Below the pieces are notes generated by a model that did not search any database, had not been told where the DNA came from, and saw nothing but the letters and a program-made list of their open reading frames with translations. Of a stretch of 7,847 bases of DNA, positions 1 through 4,977 are shown piece after piece. The position numbers were made by a program, and so were the translations under genes. This DNA is from Actinomycetospora sp. GTDB taxonomy: Bacteria > Actinomycetota > Actinomycetes > Mycobacteriales > Pseudonocardiaceae. The DNA lies in the NCBI GenBank assembly GCA_025925615.1, contig JAICLN010000200.1:1-7847 (forward strand), in the 5' to 3' direction. Each line of letters begins with the position of its first letter. Position 1 is the stretch's first letter.

Positions 1-2
1 CC

Positions 3-179
3 CTCATGTGCGGCATCGGGCTGCTGCTGATGCGCGCCCAGCGCCGCGAGGGCCGGTCCGGCGAGGCCGCCGCAGAGGAACCGGTCGAGGAACCGGTCGA
101 GCCCGACGAGCCGGCCGGTCCCGCGGGCAGCGACGTCAGACCGCGTCCTCGTCCGCGACCCGCTCCCAACGCTCGCTGA
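3..179 (+). CDS. C-terminal tail of a probable integral membrane protein (partial, 5' end outside window)
   Basis: An open frame enters from the left edge, with its first complete codon at 3, and ends at TGA 177-179, giving 58 visible residues. It begins with a hydrophobic run (LMCGIGLLLM) like the end of a last transmembrane helix. A basic stretch (RAQRREGR) follows, as expected on the cytoplasmic side. Next comes an acidic, proline-rich tail (EEPVEEPVEPDEP) and an arginine-proline tail (RPRPRPRP). This is how many actinobacterial transporters end, but no family can be named from the tail alone. The EEPV repeat comes from a perfect 12-base tandem duplication (75-86 and 87-98). The last 44 bases overlap the 3' end of the convergent MarR-type gene. 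The frame choice rests on the hydrophobic-then-charged pattern; the other + strand frames read as arginine-rich nonsense or stop early. Confidence 0.6.
   Translation, partial: LMCGIGLLLMRAQRREGRSGEAAAEEPVEEPVEPDEPAGPAGSDVRPRPRPRPAPNAR
75..98 (+). repeat. 12-base perfect tandem repeat (2 copies) in a coding tail
   Basis: GAGGAACCGGTC occurs twice back to back (75-86, 87-98). In the frame of the left-edge gene it encodes the repeated EEPV motif. It is a simple in-frame duplication that keeps the reading frame, probably made by replication slippage. Confidence 0.85.
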
Positions 180-666
180 GCCGGTCGAGGGTCGCGAGCA
201 GCGACTCGATCTCCCCGCTCTCGTCGCTGCAGTTCATCAGCCGCAGGTTGAGCCGCGAGACCCGCCGGGACACGTCGTCGAGCAGCGTCTCGCCCTGCGA
301 CGTCAGCGTGAGCAGCTTGCGGCGCCCGTCGGCGGGCGCGGTGTCGCGGCGGATCAGCGACCGGTCCTCCAGACGACGGCACACGTCGGCCATCGTCGAG
401 CGGTCCAGCGCGACACAGGCCGCGAGCGAGCCCTGGTCGACGCGCGGGTAGGCGCTGATGGCGCTCATGACCGCGAACTGCGGACCGGTGAGGGCGGTGT
501 CCACGTGCCGCAGCCACGCCGCGGCATAGGCCTGGTGCAGCCGCCGCACGAGGAATCCCGGGGCGCTGCGCAACGGCTCCGGGGTGTGCGGTGGACCAGC
601 GGGTGACCGCTCCGGCTCCTCCGGAACCCCCTCCGTCGATCCCGCCGACCCGTCTCTCCGAGCCAT
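136..666 (-). CDS. MarR-family transcriptional regulator
   Basis: A predicted 176-residue DNA-binding protein of the MarR winged-helix family, whose members act as dimers and usually repress nearby or own promoters until a ligand or oxidant binds. The order of elements fits: a dimerisation helix (about 35-55), helix LTGPQFAVMSAIS (59-71), helix-turn-helix with recognition helix DRSTMADVCRRLEDRSLIRR (88-107), wing APADGRRKLLTLT (110-122), then C-terminal helices (about 123-170). Cysteines at 84, 96 and 146 could allow redox sensing, but nothing shows it. The first 35 residues are Pro/Glu-rich and look disordered. I chose ATG 664-666 because a GAGGGCGGGA stretch sits just upstream and the length fits the family. 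The frame stays open to an ATG at 897, but that extra 77-residue stretch looks non-coding. Its 3' end overlaps the convergent membrane-protein tail by 44 bases. Inverted repeats upstream suggest autoregulation. The regulated gene is unknown. Confidence 0.85.
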   Translation of the reverse strand: MARRDGSAGSTEGVPEEPERSPAGPPHTPEPLRSAPGFLVRRLHQAYAAAWLRHVDTALTGPQFAVMSAISAYPRVDQGSLAACVALDRSTMADVCRRLEDRSLIRRDTAPADGRRKLLTLTSQGETLLDDVSRRVSRLNLRLMNCSDESGEIESLLATLDRLSERWERVADEDAV

Positions 667-703
667 TCCCGCCCTCGTTCCCCCTGGGCGGAGCGCTCCG
701 TCA

Positions 704-739
704 CCGATCACGAGGCGTTGACCTCGGAGAGGTGATCGG
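704..739. promoter_or_regulatory. Inverted repeat upstream of the MarR-type gene (candidate operator)
   Basis: CCGATCAC (704-711) is mirrored perfectly by GTGATCGG (732-739) across 20 bases. Partly nested and off-centre is a smaller pair, CGAGG (711-715) and CCTCG (722-726). The site lies 38-73 bases upstream of the regulator's ATG, where an autoregulatory operator would be expected. The long spacer is wider than in most MarR operators, so it could also be an mRNA hairpin. Assignment is by position and symmetry only. Confidence 0.35.
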
Positions 740-744
740 CTCGC

Positions 745-773
745 GGAGTACCCCACCGCGACGTACGCGTCAC
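745..773 (-). promoter_or_regulatory. Possible sigma-A-like promoter for the MarR-type gene
   Basis: Read on the - strand, a GTGACG hexamer (773-768) is followed after 17 bases by TACTCC (750-745). This roughly fits a housekeeping -35/-10 pair and would start transcription near 738, about 70 bases before the ATG. The 8-base inverted repeat at 704-739 would then overlap the start of the transcript, a usual place for a MarR operator. Neither hexamer is a good consensus match, so this is a weak call. Confidence 0.25.
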
Positions 774-801
774 CCATCCGGATGGACGGGAACCCGTTCC
801 C
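774..801. promoter_or_regulatory. Two adjacent palindromes in the spacer between the FHA-like and MarR-type genes
   Basis: CCATCCGGATGG (774-785) is a perfect 12-base palindrome. Two bases later GGGAAC-CC-GTTCCC (788-801) is a second one with a 2-base centre. Both lie inside the 231-base spacer (667-897). They could be operator half-site pairs just upstream of the weak promoter candidate, or part of the 3' end of the operon coming from the right. No T-run follows on the - strand, so terminator function is not supported. Apart from these repeats and the promoter candidate I see nothing else in the spacer. Confidence 0.35.
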
Positions 802-897
802 CCCTGCTACGCCGTGTCGCGACGCTGGTTGCACGCTACGGTCTCGACCCCCATCGATGCGAGCGGAGATGTTCCGGGCGCGTCGCGGATGGGCCAT

Positions 898-1683
898 TCA
901 GCCGCGGCCCGGCAGCTCCGTCGGCACCTGCGCGGGGAAGAGCCGGCGGACGTCGTCGAGGGTCACCAGGCGAAGTCCGATCACCTGCTCGACGACCGCG
1001 ATGCGCCACCCCCGCGTCTTGTCGTTCAGGCGGACGCCGCGCAGCCAGCGCTGCGCGTGCCGGAAGGCCTCGCTCTGGGTCTTCGGGCTGGGTGCCGGAC
1101 GGCCCGCCTCGCGGTGCCACGCGGTGATCTGGTCTGCGTCTCCGTGCACGTCGCGGGCCACGCCGTCGGGGCTCTGCGCGGCCGCGATGAGGGTGGGCCC
1201 GCACGCCGCGACGAGCACCGACCACCAGGTCTCGTCGGTGGGCAGCGCGGCGTTGACGGTGGCGCCGCCGGCGAGGTCCGGCACCGCGGAGGCGCCGCCG
1301 ACGGGGCCGAACGCGAGCAGGGCCAGCGTCACCTCGCGCCCGTCGGCCAGCCACAGCCCGAGCGAGGCCCGCGAGTCGCGCACGAGCAGCCCGTTGCCGG
1401 CGCGGATGCGGTCCTGCCCGGCGACCCCCGGGACGACGAGCGTCAGCTGCCCGCCGTGGCGCTGGCGGTTGATCACGAGGTAGGCGTCGTCGCGGATCTC
1501 GATCTCGGCGGCCACGCGGGAGACCTGGTCGTCCGCGACATGGACGTGCCTCTCGGACGCGGCGTTGCGCCCGATCGTCGCGGTCTCGCCCCACGGCACC
1601 GAGATCCGACGCTCGGTCCGGACGTCGAGCAGCGCCAGCCCGCCGAGCGGCAGCCGCCGCACCGGCTCGCGGACCTGCCTCAC
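898..1683 (-). CDS. Soluble protein with divergent FHA-like N-terminal domain and uncharacterised C-terminal helical region
   Basis: A predicted cytoplasmic protein of 261 residues, third gene of the leftward operon. Residues about 15-122 resemble an FHA domain, a fold that binds phosphothreonine peptides: TIGR (36-39), then VSR (54-56), then INRQRHGG (71-78) in the places of the usual GR, SxxH and NG motifs. The histidine expected after the serine is alanine 58, and the asparagine-glycine pair is altered, so phosphopeptide binding may be lost or changed. A middle region (about 140-175) is hydrophobic but too short for a membrane anchor. The end (about 198-250, SPKTQSEAFRHAQRWL onward) is helical and loosely recalls the second half of a LuxR-type helix-turn-helix; I do not rely on that. 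The GTG at 1683-1681 was chosen because GGGAGG lies four bases upstream and 29 bases separate it from the previous stop. No signal peptide or transmembrane helix is seen. Function is unknown. Confidence 0.75.
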   Translation of the reverse strand: MRQVREPVRRLPLGGLALLDVRTERRISVPWGETATIGRNAASERHVHVADDQVSRVAAEIEIRDDAYLVINRQRHGGQLTLVVPGVAGQDRIRAGNGLLVRDSRASLGLWLADGREVTLALLAFGPVGGASAVPDLAGGATVNAALPTDETWWSVLVAACGPTLIAAAQSPDGVARDVHGDADQITAWHREAGRPAPSPKTQSEAFRHAQRWLRGVRLNDKTRGWRIAVVEQVIGLRLVTLDDVRRLFPAQVPTELPGRG

Positions 1684-1712
1684 GCTCCCTCCCGTCGTCG
1701 GCTCCTCGGAGA

Positions 1713-2972
1713 TCAGTATCCCCGGGCGACGACGGGCGCCGTAGCCGTCGCGTCCCCGCGCGGCTCGGGCACCTGCAGGCGCAGGCGCGGGCCGTCGGAC
1801 CCGAGGGCGATCGCCGCCCCGGGGGCGAGCCGGGTCGGCCGGGTGACCGGGGAACCGTCGACGGTGGTGCCGTTGGTCGACCCGAGGTCGGTCACCGTCC
1901 AGACCCCCGACGGGTCCGGCTCGAGAACCAGGTGGCGCCAGGAGACGCTCGGGTGGTCGACGACGACGTCGCAGGCCGGATCGCGCCCGAGCGCCGCCCG
2001 CCCGGTGACGTCGGCGTCGGTCAGGTGTGTTCCGGCCGCGTCGTCGACGACGAGGACCGCGCGCGCCGGGGCGGGGGACCCGAGCCGGGCGAGCGTGGTC
2101 CGCCGCCGCGCCGGGACGGACACCGTCGCCATGGCGGCGAGCGCCCCTGCGGACCACGATCGTCGGGGCGCCGCCGGTCGCGGCGCTGCTGGGGAGCGCG
2201 GTCCGGACGAGGGCGGCACGGGTCGGCCGGGCGCCGGCAGCGCAAGCGGGCCCGGGGTACGGGCCGGGGCGCCGCGGGCCGGGGCGAGCGGAGCCGCGGT
2301 CGAGGCACACGCCGCGGCCACCGGCGGCTGCTGCGGCTCGGAGAACGCGGCCGTGACGACGACGCGACCGAGCGGCACGTCGGGGGAGACCAGCAGGTGG
2401 ACCCAGGTGCGCTCGGCAAGCCGGCGCACCCCCTGCTCGCCCCCGTGGGCCACGTAGCCCTCGGCGAGCTCACGGGCGAGGGCCTCCAACGGGCGGCGCC
2501 CGGCCACCTCGGCGGCGTCGACGGGGTTCCACTCCACCCACAGGTGCGGGGCCGCGACCTGCTGGCCACGCGGGGTCCAGACCAGCGCGTCCTGCCCGTC
2601 GAGGCGCGTCGCGGTCGCGCGCAGCAGTCCGTCGCCGTGCACCCACGGGCGGGCCAGCAGGACGCGGAGCACGCGGCGCACCGGGGCGCCGGCGGGCGGG
2701 GCGAGGGAGAGGTCGGTCGTGGGGCGCTCCGCGGTCGGGTCGTCGAGGGGCTCGGGGCGGGGCCGGGCCCAGGCCGAGACGACGACGGCGAGCCCGGCGG
2801 CGAGCGCGAGCAGCACGACGACGAGGAGCGCCACCAGCAGCGACCCGGTCATCCACCAGAGCAGCAGGACCGCGACGACGCCGCCGCCGAGCCCCAACCG
2901 GGCCCGCGGGCTCAGCAGCGGCGGGCGGGCGGGGCCGCCGGCGGTGCCGCGGGCGGGGGGCGGGGCACTCAC
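1713..2972 (-). CDS. Membrane-anchored FHA-domain protein with an FhaA-type (DUF3662-like) region
   Basis: A predicted 419-residue protein. Two hydrophobic helices (about 28-43 and 45-67) anchor it, placing the rest in the cytoplasm. Residues about 98-212 resemble the conserved N-terminal region of mycobacterial FhaA (a hydrophobic-strand run, then an ELAEGY-type helix, then a closing strand with VVVTAAF). A long Pro/Ala-rich linker follows (about 213-300). The C-terminus is a canonical FHA domain (about 305-401) with GR (329-330), SWRH (344-347) and DLGSTNGT (362-369), the residues that bind phosphothreonine in characterised FHA domains. It should therefore read phosphorylated partners at the membrane, probably substrates of a Ser/Thr kinase encoded elsewhere. 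The GTG start at 2972 overlaps the stop of the upstream CvpA-type gene in a GTGA motif, indicating translational coupling. FhaA itself is soluble, so the membrane anchor is unusual. The FHA assignment is secure; the FhaA-like region is moderate. Confidence 0.85.
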   Translation of the reverse strand: MSAPPPARGTAGGPARPPLLSPRARLGLGGGVVAVLLLWWMTGSLLVALLVVVLLALAAGLAVVVSAWARPRPEPLDDPTAERPTTDLSLAPPAGAPVRRVLRVLLARPWVHGDGLLRATATRLDGQDALVWTPRGQQVAAPHLWVEWNPVDAAEVAGRRPLEALARELAEGYVAHGGEQGVRRLAERTWVHLLVSPDVPLGRVVVTAAFSEPQQPPVAAACASTAAPLAPARGAPARTPGPLALPAPGRPVPPSSGPRSPAAPRPAAPRRSWSAGALAAMATVSVPARRRTTLARLGSPAPARAVLVVDDAAGTHLTDADVTGRAALGRDPACDVVVDHPSVSWRHLVLEPDPSGVWTVTDLGSTNGTTVDGSPVTRPTRLAPGAAIALGSDGPRLRLQVPEPRGDATATAPVVARGY

Positions 2973-3478
2973 GACGTGCCCCCGGCCGCCACGACGCGGT
3001 CCAGCCCGGGCACTCGGTCGGCCAGCTGCGCCGGGGTCGGCAGGTGCGCGGCGGTCGCGGAGAGCACCGAGCTGCCGCGGACGGCGCCGCCCAGATCGGC
3101 CGGGCCGAGGGCGACGACGGCGGCCCCGACGGCTACGCACACCACGAGCGCGAGCCCGCCGTGGGCGACGACCCCGACGGCCCGGTCGAGCAGGTGCGGC
3201 CGGGCGACCCGGCCGTCGCCGCGCCGGGCGAGGGCGTCGGCGAGGCGCCGGCCCAGGGCGAGCCCGATCAGCCCGGTGACGACGACCGCGACGATCAGCA
3301 GCACCGTCGAGGACGCGTTCCACCAGGTCGCGAGCCAGCCGCCGAGGAACACCCCGGCCACCGCCCCCGCCAGAGAGAGCACGAGCGCGGTGCCGCCGCG
3401 CCGCCAGCCCCGCCAGGCGGCGAACGCGACGACGATGAGCACCACGACGTCGACGACCACGTCGGTCCCGGGTGTCAC
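2969..3478 (-). CDS. CvpA-family four-helix membrane protein (MarP-like membrane domain without protease)
   Basis: A predicted 169-residue integral membrane protein with four hydrophobic helices (about 7-23, 31-51, 58-77, 103-124) and the GWRRGG motif (24-29) after helix 1 that marks CvpA proteins. The segment AVRGSSVLS (132-140) after helix 4 resembles the linker that joins the membrane part of mycobacterial MarP to its periplasmic serine protease. Here the protein ends 29 residues later, so no protease domain follows. CvpA (colicin V production) proteins have poorly defined roles; MarP is needed for acid resistance in mycobacteria. I chose GTG 3478-3476 over the ATG at 3505 because GAGGAGG lies four bases upstream and the ATG would give a Gly/Pro-rich extension with no ribosome site. 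It is the first gene of the leftward operon and its stop overlaps the start of the FHA gene by 4 bases. Its exact function is unknown. Confidence 0.8.
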   Translation of the reverse strand: MTPGTDVVVDVVVLIVVAFAAWRGWRRGGTALVLSLAGAVAGVFLGGWLATWWNASSTVLLIVAVVVTGLIGLALGRRLADALARRGDGRVARPHLLDRAVGVVAHGGLALVVCVAVGAAVVALGPADLGGAVRGSSVLSATAAHLPTPAQLADRVPGLDRVVAAGGTS

Positions 3479-3553
3479 GGGTCCTCCTCGGGGTCCGGCA
3501 ACCATGACGGTCCCGAGTCAAGCCGGGCGAGGCCCCGGTCGGACGGACGCGAT

Positions 3554-3569
3554 CGGGAAGTAATTCCCG
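3554..3569. promoter_or_regulatory. Perfect inverted repeat CGGGAA-N4-TTCCCG
   Basis: Six-base arms flank GTAA. The site lies 76-91 bases upstream of the CvpA-type gene start and more than 200 bases from the reductase start, so if it is an operator it most likely serves the leftward operon. The regulator is unknown. Confidence 0.35.
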
Positions 3570-3644
3570 GGGTTCGGGCCTGCGGCCCTCGTGCGTGCCC
3601 TATCGGCGTGCTGTGTCTCCGTCGTGTCTGAGCACGGGAACGCA

Positions 3645-3665
3645 CGCACATGTGCGCTGGCGCAC
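3645..3665. promoter_or_regulatory. Two overlapping palindromes sharing a TGTGCG half-site (candidate operator)
   Basis: CGCACATGTGCG (3645-3656) is a perfect 12-base palindrome. GTGCGC-TG-GCGCAC (3652-3665) is a second palindrome that shares five bases with the first, so three half-sites stand in a row on alternating strands. This layout is typical of sites bound by two dimers of a repressor such as a TetR-family protein, which often control fatty acid genes. No regulator can be named from the sequence, and high-GC DNA makes short palindromes common. Confidence 0.4.
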
Positions 3666-3698
3666 GAACGTGGATGTGACCGGCATCGTGTGGTCAAC

Positions 3699-3747
3699 CC
3701 GGTACCGTGGGTAGCGGTAACCGTCGGTCTCCGGTACTCCTGGTACC
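3699..3747 (+). promoter_or_regulatory. Cluster of four GGTA(C) motifs before the reductase gene
   Basis: GGTA cores begin at 3701, 3716, 3733 and 3742. They lie in CGGTACCG (3700-3707, palindromic), CGGTAACCG (3715-3723, near-palindromic) and GGTAC-TCCTG-GTACC (3733-3747, perfect inverted repeat). The cluster ends 18 bases before the ribosome site of the reductase gene, so it lies in the promoter or 5' leader of the desaturase operon. It may bind a regulator or fold in the mRNA; the sequence alone does not decide. Confidence 0.4.
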
Positions 3748-3775
3748 TAGTAATTCACCAGGCAGAGGAGAGACC

Positions 3776-4951
3776 GTGACAGCGATCGGAGACTGGCCGC
3801 TGGCGCGCCGCGTGCGCGCTGCCGCGACCCGCTTCACCACCCCGCTGCTCCCCGACGACTACCTGACCCTGTTCAACCCGCTCTGGTCCGTCCGTGAACT
3901 GCGGGGTCGGGTCGTCAGCGTCACCCCGGAGGCCGAGGACGCGGCGACGCTCGTCGTCGAGCCCGGCTGGGGATGGACCTTCGAGCACACCGCCGGCCAG
4001 TACATCGGCATCGGCGTCGAGATCGAGGGGCGCTTCCACTGGCGCTCCTACTCGCTGACGACGCCGCCGGCCCGCGACGGCCGACGCCTCGTCGTCACCG
4101 TGCGGGCGATGCCGGAGGGCTTCGCCTCGCGCCACCTCGTCCACGGCATCGCGCCGGGGACGATCGTGCGGCTGGCGCCGCCGCAGGGCGAGTTCGTCCT
4201 GCCCGACCCGCTGCCCGGCAAGGTCCTCATGCTGACCGCGGGCAGCGGCATCACGCCGATCATGGCGATGCTGCGGACCCTCGACCGGCGCCACGGGGCG
4301 GGCTCGCTCGCCGACGTGACCGTCGTCCACTCCGCTCCCGACGCCGAGCGTGCGCTCTTCGCCGACGAGCTCGAGCTGCTCGCCCGCCGCCACCCCGGCT
4401 GGCGGGTCGTGCAGCGCCACACCGCGACCGACGGGCGCCTCGAGCTCGCCCCCGGCCCGCGCGAGGGGAGCCCTCGTGCGGATAGAGCGACCGGATCCTC
4501 CCCTCGCGTGGGTCTCGACGACGTCGTGCCCGACTGGCGCGAGCGTCGGACCTGGGCCTGCGGCCCGGCCGCGATGCTCGACGACGCCGAGAAGCTCTGG
4601 GCGGACGCCGGCCTCACCGAGGCCCTGCACCTGGAGCGCTTCTCCGCCGACCTGTCCGGCGGCGAGGCCGAGGGCGGCACGATCACGTTCGCCCGCAGCG
4701 GGAAGACCGTCGAGGTCGACGGCGCCACGACCGTGCTCGCGGCCGGCGAGGACGCCGGCATCCCGATGCCCTTCGGCTGCCGCATGGGCATCTGCCACAC
4801 CTGCGTCGCCCCGCTGCGCACCGGCGCCGTCCGCGACCTGCGCGACGGCACCGAGCACCGCGTCGCGGGAGAGGGAGCGACCGACTCCAGCCACATCGCC
4901 GTCCAGACGTGCGTCACCGCAGCCGCGGGCGACTGCGTCATCGACCTCTAG
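3776..4951 (+). CDS. Flavin-dependent NAD(P)H oxidoreductase with C-terminal [2Fe-2S] ferredoxin domain (electron donor to desaturase)
   Basis: A predicted 391-residue cytoplasmic enzyme that moves electrons from NAD(P)H to FAD to an iron-sulfur centre. An N-terminal extension (about 1-40) precedes an FAD-binding barrel (about 41-140) with RSYS (90-93). The NAD(P)H-binding domain (about 145-290) shows GSGITP (156-161) and CGP (262-264). The plant-type ferredoxin domain (about 300-391) has cluster ligands C335, C340, C343 and C379 (C-x4-C-x2-C pattern plus a distal Cys). Order and sequence match Rv3230c of M. tuberculosis, the partner of the DesA3 desaturase, and a desaturase gene follows here after 26 bases. 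GTG 3776 was chosen for its AGAGGAG ribosome site and because the FAD-domain homology begins soon after; an upstream in-frame start at 3707 has none. Odd: residues about 226-246 look like an insertion with unusual codons, bounded by an inverted repeat (see separate entry). It falls in a surface loop before the CGP motif and seems not to break the frame. Confidence 0.93.
   Translation: MTAIGDWPLARRVRAAATRFTTPLLPDDYLTLFNPLWSVRELRGRVVSVTPEAEDAATLVVEPGWGWTFEHTAGQYIGIGVEIEGRFHWRSYSLTTPPARDGRRLVVTVRAMPEGFASRHLVHGIAPGTIVRLAPPQGEFVLPDPLPGKVLMLTAGSGITPIMAMLRTLDRRHGAGSLADVTVVHSAPDAERALFADELELLARRHPGWRVVQRHTATDGRLELAPGPREGSPRADRATGSSPRVGLDDVVPDWRERRTWACGPAAMLDDAEKLWADAGLTEALHLERFSADLSGGEAEGGTITFARSGKTVEVDGATTVLAAGEDAGIPMPFGCRMGICHTCVAPLRTGAVRDLRDGTEHRVAGEGATDSSHIAVQTCVTAAAGDCVIDL
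4460..4508 (+). repeat. Palindrome-bounded 49-base segment inside the reductase gene (possible small mobile palindromic element)
   Basis: CGCGAGGGGAG (4460-4470) is repeated in inverted form as CTCCCCTCGCG (4498-4508), a perfect 11-base pair across 27 bases. The enclosed DNA encodes residues about 229-245 of the reductase (REGSPRADRATGSSPRV). Its codons (AGA, GAT, GGA, CCT, CGT) are unlike the surrounding gene, which almost always ends codons in G or C. From memory of the family, relatives run straight from the GRL-type strand to a DxLVPDWRER-type segment, so about 17-22 residues look extra. An inserted palindromic element translated in frame, as known for the Rickettsia palindromic elements, would explain this. 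No other copy is seen in this window. Confidence 0.5.
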
Positions 4952-4977
4952 ACCCTCTCAACGGAAGGAGACCGACC

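Larger units (their letters stand above)
3479..3775. other. Divergent intergenic region with several palindromes
   Basis: This 297-base spacer separates the leftward CvpA/FHA operon from the rightward reductase/desaturase operon and must hold promoters for both. I found no convincing -35/-10 pair on either strand. It contains CGGGAA-GTAA-TTCCCG (3554-3569), a small hairpin GGGCC-TGC-GGCCC (3576-3588), overlapping palindromes at 3645-3665, and a cluster of GGTA motifs at 3699-3747. It is less GC-rich than the flanking genes in its last third. Short open frames across it show no ribosome site or protein-like composition. Confidence 0.6.

Noticed and set aside
667..897. A 77-residue N-terminal extension of the MarR-type protein, starting at an ATG directly after the FHA-like gene's stop (TGA-ATG).
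   Set aside because: No ribosome site, non-protein-like Arg/Gly/Ser composition, several inverted repeats in the DNA, and a length unusual for the family; the ATG at 666 has a purine-rich site.
814..2457. A 547-codon open frame on the + strand opposite the FHA genes.
   Set aside because: Mirror of the real - strand genes in high-GC DNA: Arg/Gly/Pro/Ala-rich with no recognisable domain, while the - strand shows FHA motifs, helices and coupled starts.
1932..3563. A 543-codon + strand open frame opposite the CvpA and FHA genes.
   Set aside because: Low-complexity translation, no domain; the - strand frame gives clear transmembrane helices and an FHA domain.
3576..3588. Terminator from the GGGCC-TGC-GGCCC hairpin.
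   Set aside because: Only five pairs, no T-run, and it sits between divergent genes where no transcript should end.
3591..3779. A 62-codon + strand open frame in the divergent spacer.
   Set aside because: No ribosome site, runs over the palindromes and into the reductase start, and its sequence is not protein-like.
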